Shown here in pieces: positions 12,201 through 24,200 of a stretch of 64,000 bases of DNA (position 1 is the stretch's first letter; each line of letters opens with the position of its first letter). Made by a program: the position numbers and the translations under genes. Origin of the DNA: Cryptomeria japonica (taxonomy: Eukaryota; Streptophyta; Pinopsida; Cupressales; Cupressaceae); the NCBI RefSeq assembly GCF_030272615.1, contig NC_081408.1:621858476-621922475 (forward strand), written 5' to 3'. The notes under the pieces are model-generated. The model had not been told where the DNA came from. It was given only the letters and a program-made list of their open reading frames with translations, and ran no database searches.

Positions 12201-15200
12201 CCTCCTAATGGACCTCAAGTTAGCCATATACTTTTGGCGCCAAGGATAGGGTTAGACCTATATATTACAAGTTACATATGAGTCTCCTTTAGTTGCAAGT
12301 TACATTTAACTTAATTACAAGTTACTCAAGTGGTTCGCCCAAATAGGGCCTGCCCCAAATTAGACTCATACAACTGAGATATCCAAATGCCAAGGCCGAC
12401 ATGCCACTTGGCATTTTGTGCACTAGGTCGGCCCTAGAAGGGATCCTACTTAGCTACACAACAACACAAGGTGAGTCTAGCAACTAGATGGGTTGTAGAG
12501 CGAAAAGAGCCATTACAAATTCATGATGATGACACACAAATAGAGCTGGTTAGTATTGGTATAGATGAGCTTGAGCATGTGGGGTCTAGTAGTTCAAATG
12601 ATGAGGAGATTGGTAAGGAGCTTGGGGATGATTAGACTCTAGAGGCATCAGGCCATTACCCATTGAGTCATTGAGTCATGAGTCATTGACTCATGAGTCA
12701 TGAGTCATGAGTCATTAGTATTACTATCTAGTATTTTACTATATTGTTTTTGAAGCTTTGACTTTGAACATTGTTGATTGTAATTATGAATCATGGTTAT
12801 GAAATTTTGAAAACCATTTCAATGTCCATTTTATTATTTGCATTTTCACAAATAAAATTTAAAAACTACTATTAGTTCAATGCAATCATCGCAACGAGTT
12901 TAAACTTTAAACTTTACTTATTCCTTAGGCTTATACAGTTATACAATCATGGACTCATAAGTCATTACTATTACTATTTGGTATTTTACTCATGAGTTAA
13001 TGACTGTATAAATCTAGTATTTTACTATTTTGTTTATGAAGTTTTGACTTAGAACATTGTTGATTGTAATTATGAATCATGGTTATGAAATTTTGAAAAT
13101 TCTCATTGCAATCAGTAATAGAATCTAAAAACTACTATTAGTTCAATGCAATCATTGCAATGTGTTTAAACTTTAAACTTTAGGTATTCCTTAGGCTTAT
13201 ACAGTCATACATCTTTTTATAACTAATTTTTCAAGTATTGTATGTATTTCAGCACTCTTGTAATGGACACCCCGGAATGCCCAAAAACCATACCAATTGC
13301 TGCTAGGAATTTTATCCAACAGTTTGCATCCAACTCCTTAATTCTCCGTTTAATGTTTTAAATTCCCTTATGGCTCTGGAAATGAAATGTTGGTTTGTTT
13401 TACATGGAATTGAAATCACAGAATATGGACAAGAATGAAACAACAATAATATGCAAACTGAAAATTGAACTACTGCTGATAAGATGTTATTTTCAGATTT
13501 TAATAAAATCAAATACATGGCAGATTATCAACTCACTAATTATTCCAGCATTATTGACATAATACTCCAACAATCATTTTCAATCTTGCTGCTACAGTGA
13601 CGTGAATAGTACCCACGTGAATAGTAACTGCGTGAATAGTACCCACGTGAATAGTGTTGCAGCAATATTAATTTGTCTTCAACAGGTCCAATATCTTCAT
13701 AAAATCATCTCTTCAAAATGGCATAAGCATCGGACAAGTAGGGAAGAAGATATGAACAAACATTAAATCTGCCTGTAGCTGGAAATGCACCCAATTTGCC
13801 TGATAATGAAGCTGATAGCAATGGATTCCAAAGGCCAAACCCCAGGGGAATGATGTCTAGAATGTCACAAGAGAGGATAGACGTCCTTTAATGCCAAGAA
13901 CGGATCTGCAACTCACACATACCAATTCTTCTCATATTCAACATATCTAATGAAGCCAGAAACACTTTCTTTTATTCTTTTTCCAAGGGTCGACTCAACT
14001 CTCCTGGGCAATGTGGGATAAAAGATGAGGAATATAAAACATATATTAAAATATTCACTTATGTCTCCCTTGGGTACAGATCCTCATAAAATAAATATTA
14101 GAGTAACACTTTAATATTTTACAATTAAATTAAATGTTACTTTAATAAAACTTCAGGCATTAAAATGTATTAGCAATCGGACTCCGAATAATGCGAGTGA
14201 TAGCTCGTCGGAAATCTCTCACCGAGGAGTATCAAATCCAAACACCAAAACTGGCCTCCACTATGTCCTGCTGACTTACTAAAAATAGTAAGTATGCTTG
14301 AAACTGAGTAAATCAATTTCGTTTTGGCCCAAACTGGAAATGACTAGGCCAAAACACTCCAGGATCCCCTTAAACCCTTCGTTAGCCCTCAGGACCATGT
14401 AGAACAAGGCTAACGCACACACACTTGGTCAACTGCTAAAGTGGGGACATTACAGTCCTCCCCCCTTGAAATTGCTTGTCCTCAAGCAATCTCAGTCCAG
14501 CCTACTGAATAACCTGCTCACTCTCCCATGTAGAATCCTCCTCCGGCAGGTCTCTCCATCTGACCAAATACTCCTTCACTATCCTGTTTCTAAGCTTCCT
14601 CTCTCCGGTGTCCAGAATAGCCTCGAGTACTAACACAAGCTTCCCCTCCTCATCCAAAGGGGGTAAATCTGCAGAAGGCACTACACTCTGACCAATGGCT
14701 TTCTTAAGCCTAGACACATGAAACACATTGTGCACTCGACTGCCCTTTGGAAGCTCAAGCTCATAGGCGACTTCGCCCACTCTGCGAATCACCCTTTAGG
14801 GACCATAAAATCTAGGCTTCAACTTTTCAGCTCCGCTCTTCTTGAGCGATGACTGTCTATATGGTTGTAGCTTCAAGTAAACCATATCCCCTACCTCGAA
14901 ACTGTGCTCTATTCGGTGCTGATTAACGTACAATTTCTGTTGATTCTGGGCCTATTGTATATTCTCCTTGAGCACTTTCAGGATGTCCTGACTATCCTGC
15001 AATAAGTTTTTGGCTTTGGGCACTCTGCTGTCCCCCAAAACTAAATCCATGAAGCTAGGTGCGTCATAACCATAGAGTGCCATGAAAGGAGTCATCCGGA
15101 TGGACATATGATAAGTGGTGTTATAACAATACTCTCCCATATGCAACCATCTGACCCAAGCCTTTTGTTGTGCAGTTACATAGTTCCTCAAATATCCCTC

Positions 15201-18200
15201 CACCCATTTATTCACAATCTCTGTTTGCCCATCTGTCTACGGATGATAACTAGTGCTAGGTGTAAGATCTGAACCACACAACCTAAACAACTCCTGCCAA
15301 AAAACACTCATAAACTTACTATCCCGATCACTAACAATGAATCTGGGCAACCCATGTAACCTGAATTTCTCTCTAAAGAAAAGATCTGCCACCTGTGCTG
15401 CTGTGTAAATGGACGGAATAGCAAAGAAGTGAGCGAACTTCGTCAAGCGGTCCACCACCACATAGATGCAATCCCTTCCCTGCACTTGTGGTAAACCAGT
15501 GATGAAGTCCATCGAAATACTTTCCCATTTCCTATCAGGAATGGGCAAGGGCTGTAATAAACCTGCAGGAAATGTGTGCTCTCGCTTATTCTGTTGACAA
15601 ACCGCACACTCCCTAACATACCTCTGAACATCATCCTTGAGCCCTCTCCATGAGAACCGCTCTCGGATCTGCCTGTAGGTCTTGAAGATCCCCAGATGCC
15701 CAACTGTGGGTGCATCATGAAATGCCTTCAGTATCACTTCTCTCACATGTGATGACGGAATCAAATAAACCCTGTCCTGAACTCTGATCAATCCATCGAT
15801 CACCTCATAGCGATCATCCTGTATAGTACCTGAAATCAGTCCAGAAGCCCAAGCATCTCCGACATACTCTGCTATAATCCGATCTCTCCAATCTCCTGAA
15901 ATCTTTGCCAGAGCACATAAGTGAGGTCTTCGAGATAAGGCATCAGCCACCACGTTTTTCTTACCTTTGACAAACTCTATGTCAAAGTCATAAGCCTGCA
16001 ATTTAGTAACCCATTTCTATTGCCGGTCATTAAGATCACGCTGGTTCATGAAGTATTTAATACTGTTGTGATCAGTTTTGATCACAAAACGCCCCCCTAC
16101 CAAATATGATCGGAATTTGGCCAATGCATGCATTATGGCCAACATCTCCCGGTCATAGACATAATAACTCCTCTCAACTCCCTGGAGCTTCCTACTCTCG
16201 AATGCAATGGGATGCTTCTCCTGCATCAATACTGCTCCAATCCCATCACCCGATGCATCACAATGAAGCTCAAAAGGCTTCGTGAAATCTAGTAGAGCTA
16301 GAACTGGACATGAAGACATTACCTGCTTGAAATGCTCAAAGCACCTCTGTGCTGCCCTTGTCCACATGAAGGCCCCCTTCTTGGTGAGATCTGTCAAAGG
16401 TGTTGCCGTTTGTGAAAAACCCTTAACAAACCTTCTGTAAAATCCGCAAAGACCAAAGAATCCTTTAAGCTGTGTGAGGTTCGTAGGAGTAGGCCAATCA
16501 ACTATAGCTCTAATCTTTTCAGGGTCTACTCGAACTCCATCTGCACTAATAATATGCCCAAGGTATAGTAATTCTGTCATACCAAACTCACACTCAGACT
16601 CCTTGGCATACAAAGACTCTCTCTCTAGGATAGATAATACCTCCTCCAAATGCTGTGAATGTTCCTCCCAGGTCTTACTGAAGACCAAGATGTCATCAAA
16701 GAAGATCAAGACAAATCTCCTCAACTGCTCCCTGAATACCTGGTTCATACAACTTTGAAATGTAGCGGGTGCATTGGTTAGTCCAAATGGCATAACCATA
16801 AACTCAAAGTGGCCATAGTGACATTGGAAGGCAGTTTTTTCAATGTCCTCTGCCCTCATCCTGATCTGATGGTATCCAGACCGTAAGTCTATTTTGGTGA
16901 AAAAGCATGCTCCATGCAATTCATCAATCAACTCATCAATCCGAGGAATGGGATATCTGTTTTTTATTGTTTTCTTATTCAATGCCCTATAATCGATGCA
17001 CATGCGCATTGCCCCATCCTTCTTCTTTACCAGAACTACAGCTGAAGCAAAGGGGCTTTTGCTAGGCCTGATGTGCCCCATTTCCAACAACTCGTTAATT
17101 GCCTTCTCTATCTCATCTTTATGTTTCTTAGGATGACGATAGGGAGTGATCATCATTGGTTTGGCTCCCTCCTCGAGCTCAATAACATGCTCTGCACTCC
17201 TGTCAGGAGGAACCTCGTGAGGAATATCACTGAATACCTTGGCATGTCTGTCAAGAATCTCCTGTATATCTGGTGGATGACTCTTCACCCGAGGCTCCGG
17301 TGAAGATGGCATAACTAAGCACTTTGTTGCCCACTCTATGTCGTTATGCCGAAAAAGTCTCTCCATTCTCCTCAAAGAGACTACCCTGCAACTCCCATCT
17401 GAAAGTCCTCTGAGAACAACAGTCCTACCCTCATGCTGAAACCTCATTTCCAACTTCGCTAGGTTGAAAGTTAACTCAACCAGCGATGCCATCCATGTCA
17501 TACCGAGGATGACGTCGTAATCTCCCATGTCCACAACATAGAAATCATCCTCCAACTCATAGCCATCTCCAAATCTAATGTGAAGATTTGAAACCTTCTG
17601 AGTACATAATAGCTTTTGGCCATTAGCCACCATGACTCTAAAACCATCATGCTCCTCTGTCTGCAAGCCTCTCCTGGCTACCGTGTATCTATAAAGTTAT
17701 GTGTAGCCCCAGTGTCAATGAGAGATATCACTTTCTGCCTCTGGATAGTACCCCTAACCTTAAATGTGATTGCCTTTTGGGCCCCCTATCAAGCGTGCCA
17801 ACGATCTATCATCCTTAGGAATGCTGCTCTCCTCTATCGTGTTACCCTCATCTGAATCGGAGTGCTGATCCTCCCCCTCTGACTCTGACTCCTCTGCTGA
17901 AAAATACTCCATTTGATTTGCCTTAGCCTTGAGAGGGCATTTATGAGATAAGTCCCAAGGCTCTCTACACTGGAAGCACAGTTTCTTCTTTCGAAGTTCA
18001 TTCAAGGTTTCACTGTCTAATCCTTTTGATCCTTCTTTGGTTTTGTTATACTCTTTCTGAAATGGTTTTTTGTCTTTGTTCTTGTGGTAGGAAGAATCTG
18101 TTGAATGGTATTTTCCTTTGTATACTGAAGGGGCTAAATCTCGTGCCTTTTGAGTTGCTTTTGCTAAGGTGAGTGGATCATGTCCCTTCACCCAACCACG

Positions 18201-21200
18201 TAATGGATCAGCAAGCCCATCACAAAATAACACCACCAATCTCCTAGGAGAGATATCAGTAACAAGTACAGACAAACGCTGAAACTTGGCGATGTAAGCA
18301 TCCACAGAACCTGACTGTTTTAACTGTGCTAGCTCCTTGAAATGTAACTCGGGATCCCTAGTGTCAAATCTCTCAATCAATCTTTCTGTGAATTCCTCAT
18401 AGAATGCCCCAGAGTCACCATGCCATGATGCCACCATTCATGCGCAATGCCGTCCAAATGCATAGCCGCATACTTGATAGCCTCCTCCTCAGGCATAGGA
18501 TTTAGCTGGAAGTATGTATCTACCTTCTGCACCCAAGCTCGTGCAGTCATCTTCCCTGAAGCATCATAATAAGGCAAGGAAAGTTTTCCAACTTTCTTTC
18601 TCAGCTCAAAATTCTGATTCCTCCCTCCTGCTCTAGGCATATGTCTCATCCTCAAGTCCATATAATCTCTGAGGGAAATATCTGCCTGAAACTCGGGTCC
18701 ACTGGCCTCCCTGTCCCTCCTGAACTGACCCTGTAACTCAGTAATCTGCGGTTCGTTCACTGGTTGAACTGGATCCCTAGGTGGGAAGGTGGGTAGAAGA
18801 GGTCTCGAGCTCGTTGTTCGAGCTGGGCGTGCAACGTGTCTAAAGTTATCCGCCTCATTCCCATTGTTGCCATGTCCATTATTACCATTAATGTTATTCT
18901 CAAGGCCATTGTTGTTGCCTTGGCCTCCATTATTATCATTGCCCCTATTGTTATTGTTTCCCCCATTGTTATTGTTTCCATTGTTGGCATCACTTGGATT
19001 AATATTGATGTCCATCTGTCTAGCCATAAGCTGCAACATCATGTCCATTTGCCTATTCTGCTCCTGCTGCATACGCTGCCCTTGCTCTAACATACCCAGT
19101 AACTGTTTGAACATTACCTCCCCCTGATCTGGACCGGTATTCCTATCATCTCGGTCACCCATACTGCTGTCTTGATCAAAGAATATCTCCTCTATGTCTG
19201 TATGACTGGATTCTATGTCCACCTACACGGATGAACTAGACTGCTCGCTCTGTGAGTTCAAATTTCTGTTTTGTCTTGCTTTGGTATGACAGAAGTTATA
19301 AGGCCCCTGTTGCATGCTTAAACATACATGCTTAGCATGTTTTTTAATTCATTAATTTCTGATTTTAGTGTTTTGATATTTCGTCAAACACTTTTCCCTC
19401 TATCCGACTGTTCCAAAGTCTCTGTAAGACCTCCACAGGATGGCAGGACTTATAGCTCTGATACCACTGTAATGGACACCCTGGAATGCCCAAAAACCAT
19501 ACCAATTGCTGCTAGGAATTTTATCCAACAGTTTGCATCCAACTCCTTATTTCTCCGTTTAATGTTTTAAATTCCCTTATGGCTCCGGAAATGAAATGTT
19601 GGTTTGTTTTACATGGAATTGAAATCACAGAATATGGACAAGAATGAAACAACAATAATATGCAAATTGAAAATTGAACTACTGCTGATAAGATGTTATT
19701 TTCAGATTTTAATAAAATCAAATACATGGCAGATTATCAACTCACTAATTATTCCAGCATTATTGACATAATACTCCAGCAATCATTTTCAATCTTGCTG
19801 CTACAGTGACGTGAATAGTACCCGCGTGAATAGTAACCGCGTGAATAGTACCCACGTGAATAGTGTTGCAGCAATATTAATTTGTCTTCAATAGGTCCAA
19901 TATCTTCATAAAATCATCTCTTCAAAATGGCATAAGCAGCGGACAAGTAGGGAAGAAGATATGAACAAACATTAAATCTGCCTGTAGCTGGAAATGCACC
20001 CAATCTGCTTGATAATGAAGCTGATAGCAATGGATTCCAAAGGCCAAACCCCAGGGGAATGATGTCTAGAATGTCACAAGAGAGGATAGACGTCCTCTAA
20101 TGCCAAGAACGGTTCTGCAACTCACACATACCAATTCTTCTCATATTCAACATATCTAATGAAGCCAGAAACATTTTCTTTTATTCTTTTTCCAAGGGTC
20201 GACTCAACTCTCTTGGGCAATGTGGGATAAAAGATGAGGAATATAAAACATATATTAAAATATTCACTTATGTCTCCCTTGGGTACAAATCCTCATAAAA
20301 TAAATATTAGAGTAACACTTTAATATTTTACAATTAAATTAAATGTTACTTTAATAAAACTTCAGGCATTAAAATGTATTAGCAATCGGACTCCGAATAA
20401 TGCGAGTGATAGCTCGTCGGAAAGCTCTCACCGAGGAGTATCAAATCCAAACACCAAAACTGGCCTCCACTATGTCTTGCTGACTTACTAAAAATAGTAA
20501 GTATGCCTGAAACTGAGTAAATCAACTTCGTTTTGGCCCAAACTGGAAATAACTAAGCCAAAACACTCCAGGATCCCCTTAAACCCTTCGTTAGCCCTCA
20601 GGACCATGTAGAACAAGGCTAACACACACACACTTGGTCAACTGCTAAAGTGGGGACATTACAACTCTTGCCCTCCCCCCTCTCCCAAACTTAGACCCCA
20701 ATTACCACTGTACCCCCATTTCCGCATCAAGAAACTCTGTGGAACATTGCAAAAAAATGGCAGTTTGATCGATTTGAATTACAATTAAATCATTTGTGCC
20801 AAACTTACTACAAAATTGAGAAATTTTCATTTGAAAAGTTCTTAAGTTGCCCGAGTCCCTAGAAGTTGCAATTTTTTCATGATTTATGCTATAATGCTTT
20901 GCATAGGTTGCCATACATATAAACACAAGAAATCTCCCTCTTGTTGAATACTTTGCATAGGGGTCGTGCATCTAAATAGGGCTCTTTGCAAAACCGATTG
21001 CACTTTGACTGGTGGAGTAGTAGTAGTGTGCTAGATTCTTACATCTTTTTTTAATCTTAAATAAATCTTCTGAATGTGTTAATTGTAAAAAAGAATATAT
21101 GAAAGAGATGGTGGCTAAATATGTATTTATGCAGGGTTCAATTCTACATTACGACAGGGAAATATCACCCATCATGAATACATCCAGGTAGTTTTTTTTT

Positions 21201-24200
21201 TCTGTAAATGTTATCCGCTCTTTCTAATAGATGACTCGTTATTTTGTTAGATATGAACATCCAAATGGAACATTTGTAACAGGTTGGAAAGGGACGAGAT
21301 GTTGGACTTAATCAGATTGCATTATTTGAGGGTAAAGTTGCTGGTGGCAATGGTGAGCAGGTCTTGAGCAGAGACGTATATAGGCTTGGGCAGCTTTTTG
21401 ACTTCTTCAGGATGTTGTCATTCTACTTTACTACTGTTGGCTTTTATGTTTGCACAATGGTTAGTATCATTGTATCACCACTGAGTTTTATTTTCTTTGT
21501 TGGACTTCATAATGGCATGTTGGTTTTCAAGGTTCCAATTTTTTGAAGATTTGTGAAGAGGAACTTCTGAACTTTACACCATTGGTTTTTGATGCAGATG
21601 ACAGTCCTAACCGTTTACATTTTTCTTTATGGCAAAGCATACCTGGTGGGTATCTTTTGGTGATGAGTGATGAAATCCTTGATATTTGTCACTGTTAAAA
21701 CTATAGAGTTGTCAGTTCTAATGACAGTTTCAATTGGTTTGCTATGCTGAAACCTATCAATTTTCCATGGAAGCAAATATAAGATACTAATCACCAAGTC
21801 TAATTGTAGGGAAGCCTGAAATGGGTTCATTTTTTAGATTAAACATTAGTACATCCTTTTATAATGTTTTGTGAATCCAATTAATAGAAAAATTTATAGC
21901 ACATTGGTCTGTTTGCTATAAAATTCGAATTGTGATCTGTATGAATGTAATTGAATTTTCTGGCAGGCTCTTTCTGGCTTGGATAAGGCTATTGCAAAAA
22001 AAGCTGGAGAACTAGATGACACAGCACTAGAGGCAGCTCTAAATGCTCAATTCTTGTTCCAAATAGGTGTATTTACTGCAGTGCCAATGATAATGGGATT
22101 CATCTTGGAGCAGGGACTCTTAAAGGTTAGTGATTCTTTCTAATATATTTTCCTTATTATTTAAATAGCTAGTATTTGGTGATGATGACTCTCATAGAAA
22201 AGAGTTAATTTCTATGGAAGATAGTAGAACTGTAGAACTAAGCAATGCATACTGAATGTGTCATACTTAAAAAAGAGAATTGATAAATGGCATACCCTTA
22301 ATTTGCATGACCATCTGCACTGATAGATGTATATATGCATGTATATCATGATTTAGAAGAGAAGAAATATTGCACAGGCAGTTGGACAATGATTTGTGGG
22401 ACATAGTGGAGGGTCTTGCAGCACAAATCTATGAAGCATAATGCCTGGCCATCACATCTAAGGATACATAGGGGAGCTCTACGTTATTAGATTTTCATTG
22501 AAACATGTAAAGAGTACAGCCCTTAGATTCCCTAGTTTCTTCAGTCTTCTTTGCAGTTAATACGTTTAATCTTAAGTAGCCATTTTTTCAGGGGACATGC
22601 CTAAATCTGGGTCCGGTTCATATCCAGTCTATATCTAAGTCCAGTAGGCTGGGGATTCTGGGTTCATCCCATACAAAGCCATGCTGAATCTGCCAGAATC
22701 GACCCAGAAAATGTCTCCTTTTTAATTTCTAATTTTATTTTTTTGTTATTGTTTTTAGATTTACCCTTCCATATGTCGCTGTTTCTATATTAAGAAAAGC
22801 AGGGGACTCACAGATATAGCTTCTAAAAAACGAAAGCGAGAAAGGATATCTGTGCAAAGTGAAAATAGGAGCAAAGGGTAGGGTAGAAGGAAGAGGTTGG
22901 GCCCCTGTTTTCCTATTCCTCACAATGGGTTAAAAGACATATCTTAAGGAGGGCTGATATGTGAAGTGGGTGGGTGTGGGGACTCCTGTCTACTGGTTGC
23001 CATTATTCCCTGAAGCTTCTACTTCTACTTCTCTGTCCATTGATGACTGATGAGTAAATGTGAAAATGACGGAGTTTTGGAAGTGGTATCATCGATTACC
23101 ATAGTTGTTATAAATTCATGCACCAGTTATCTGAGCTGCTTTAGGGAGGTTTTTTTGAGTATAACCTGCTGCAATTATTTTATGCACAAATAACTACTGG
23201 CTTCATGTCATTAACAACCATGAATTCTTTATTTTGGTTTTATTTTCAATTTTATGCTCTTTGTGGAGTCCTGCACGGATGAAGCTTTTATATTAACTGC
23301 ATATGAATTTATAAAAAAATTATGTTTGTTTTATTCATTAAATGTATGTTATGCAGTTATGTTCATTAAATATTTATAGCTTAAGATCTAAGTTACTGCT
23401 TCGGGTTCGGGGGTGGGTTCAAGGACGCGAACCCGGTTTGTGGGTTTGGGCCAATTTTTTTTTGCCTTTAGGGTTTTTGGGTTGGGTTGGGTTCGTCCGC
23501 ACACACACACACACACACACATGTATCCTCCGGATTGGCTTCGCCATCCCTATTGAACAAGGGACTTACTAGAGAGTAGAGAGTGCATACCCTACCTGAA
23601 CTGAACTTGCAAAAAATTAAAGAAATATCTAAAAAGGCAAAAAAATTTTAAATTTTTAATGTTTAAAAGTCACTTTGATGTGACTTAACCTAGCTGATCA
23701 CCTGGGTCCACCTGAGTTCGTGTATGTTCAGCTAGGGTTCACCCTAGGTGCCCTAGGTTCCCTATGGGTTCGTGATCACAAACCCACAGAGAACCCAATG
23801 CTCCTGGGATGAATCCAGCATTAACCCAACATGAACCAAGACCCACGCGAACCCGATTTGTGTTAGGGGTATTGTTGTGACGTCTTCACACATCGCCCCA
23901 TTGTAAATGGGGACCCCACTTTTCGCTTTTAGAGTACAAGTTTTGCCTGATTTCCTAGTGTTTGCCTTTGCTTATGAGAGGGTTTTTGAATTTTGATTAG
24001 GATCATGTTTTTAAAATGTCAAAATGTTAAGAGTGATCCTGAGTTTTGCCTAATTCTAGGGGTTGCCTTGGGGTTTTGATTTATTCATGCTAAGTGTTGA
24101 GTTTTAATTTTGCCTTGACATTTGAGCGTAAATGCATCTTAGTGTGGTAAGTCGGTGATAGTTTTGTGCCTAAGCATCAAGAGGTCCTTTAAGGGTTATT

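Larger units (their letters stand above)
10820..12466 (-). mobile_element. TRIM-type small LTR retrotransposon
   Basis: Two 419-base LTRs (10820-11238 and 12048-12466), both TGTTG...CAACA, flank 809 internal bases. The 5-bp target duplication caagg is at 10815-10819 and 12467-12471. On the minus strand TGGTATCAGAGC (12036-12047) directly follows the right LTR, and a purine tract (complement of 11239-11257) precedes the left LTR. No gag or pol: the interior is tandem repeats, so the element must be moved by another element's enzymes. Confidence 0.9.
10130..12635 (+). pseudogene. hAT-superfamily transposase, decayed and split by a TRIM
   Basis: Two parts, 10130-10819 and 12472-12635. The first gives [17 protein letters not shown], then [15 protein letters not shown] followed by LKWY (compare the W-E-K-hydrophobic-PLH-AYALNPK region of plant hAT proteins). 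Later comes AKRN, a stop where tryptophan is usual, then [11 protein letters not shown], matching the RNWSTYSFIHS motif. The second part reads [16 protein letters not shown] and an acidic C-terminus ending at 12635. Several stops and frame changes make it non-functional. The TRIM insertion at caagg interrupts it just after the IHSVKR region. Confidence 0.75.
13259..20663 (-). mobile_element. Ty3/gypsy chromovirus, complete but inactive
   Basis: 7405 bases with LTRs of equal length (13259-14454 and 19468-20663, 1196 each) and target duplication actct at 13254-13258 and 20664-20668. On the minus strand the order is 5' LTR, primer-binding site TGGTATCAGAGC (19455-19466), gag, protease, reverse transcriptase, RNase H, integrase, chromodomain, purine tract (14455-14467), 3' LTR. 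At least two frameshifts and five in-frame stops inactivate it. It sits in the 13.4-kb callose synthase intron, antisense to the gene. Confidence 0.95.

Noticed and set aside
18757-19127. Leucine/isoleucine-rich ORFs opposite the chromovirus gag
   Set aside because: They are shadows of the Asn/Gly-rich gag region read in other frames.
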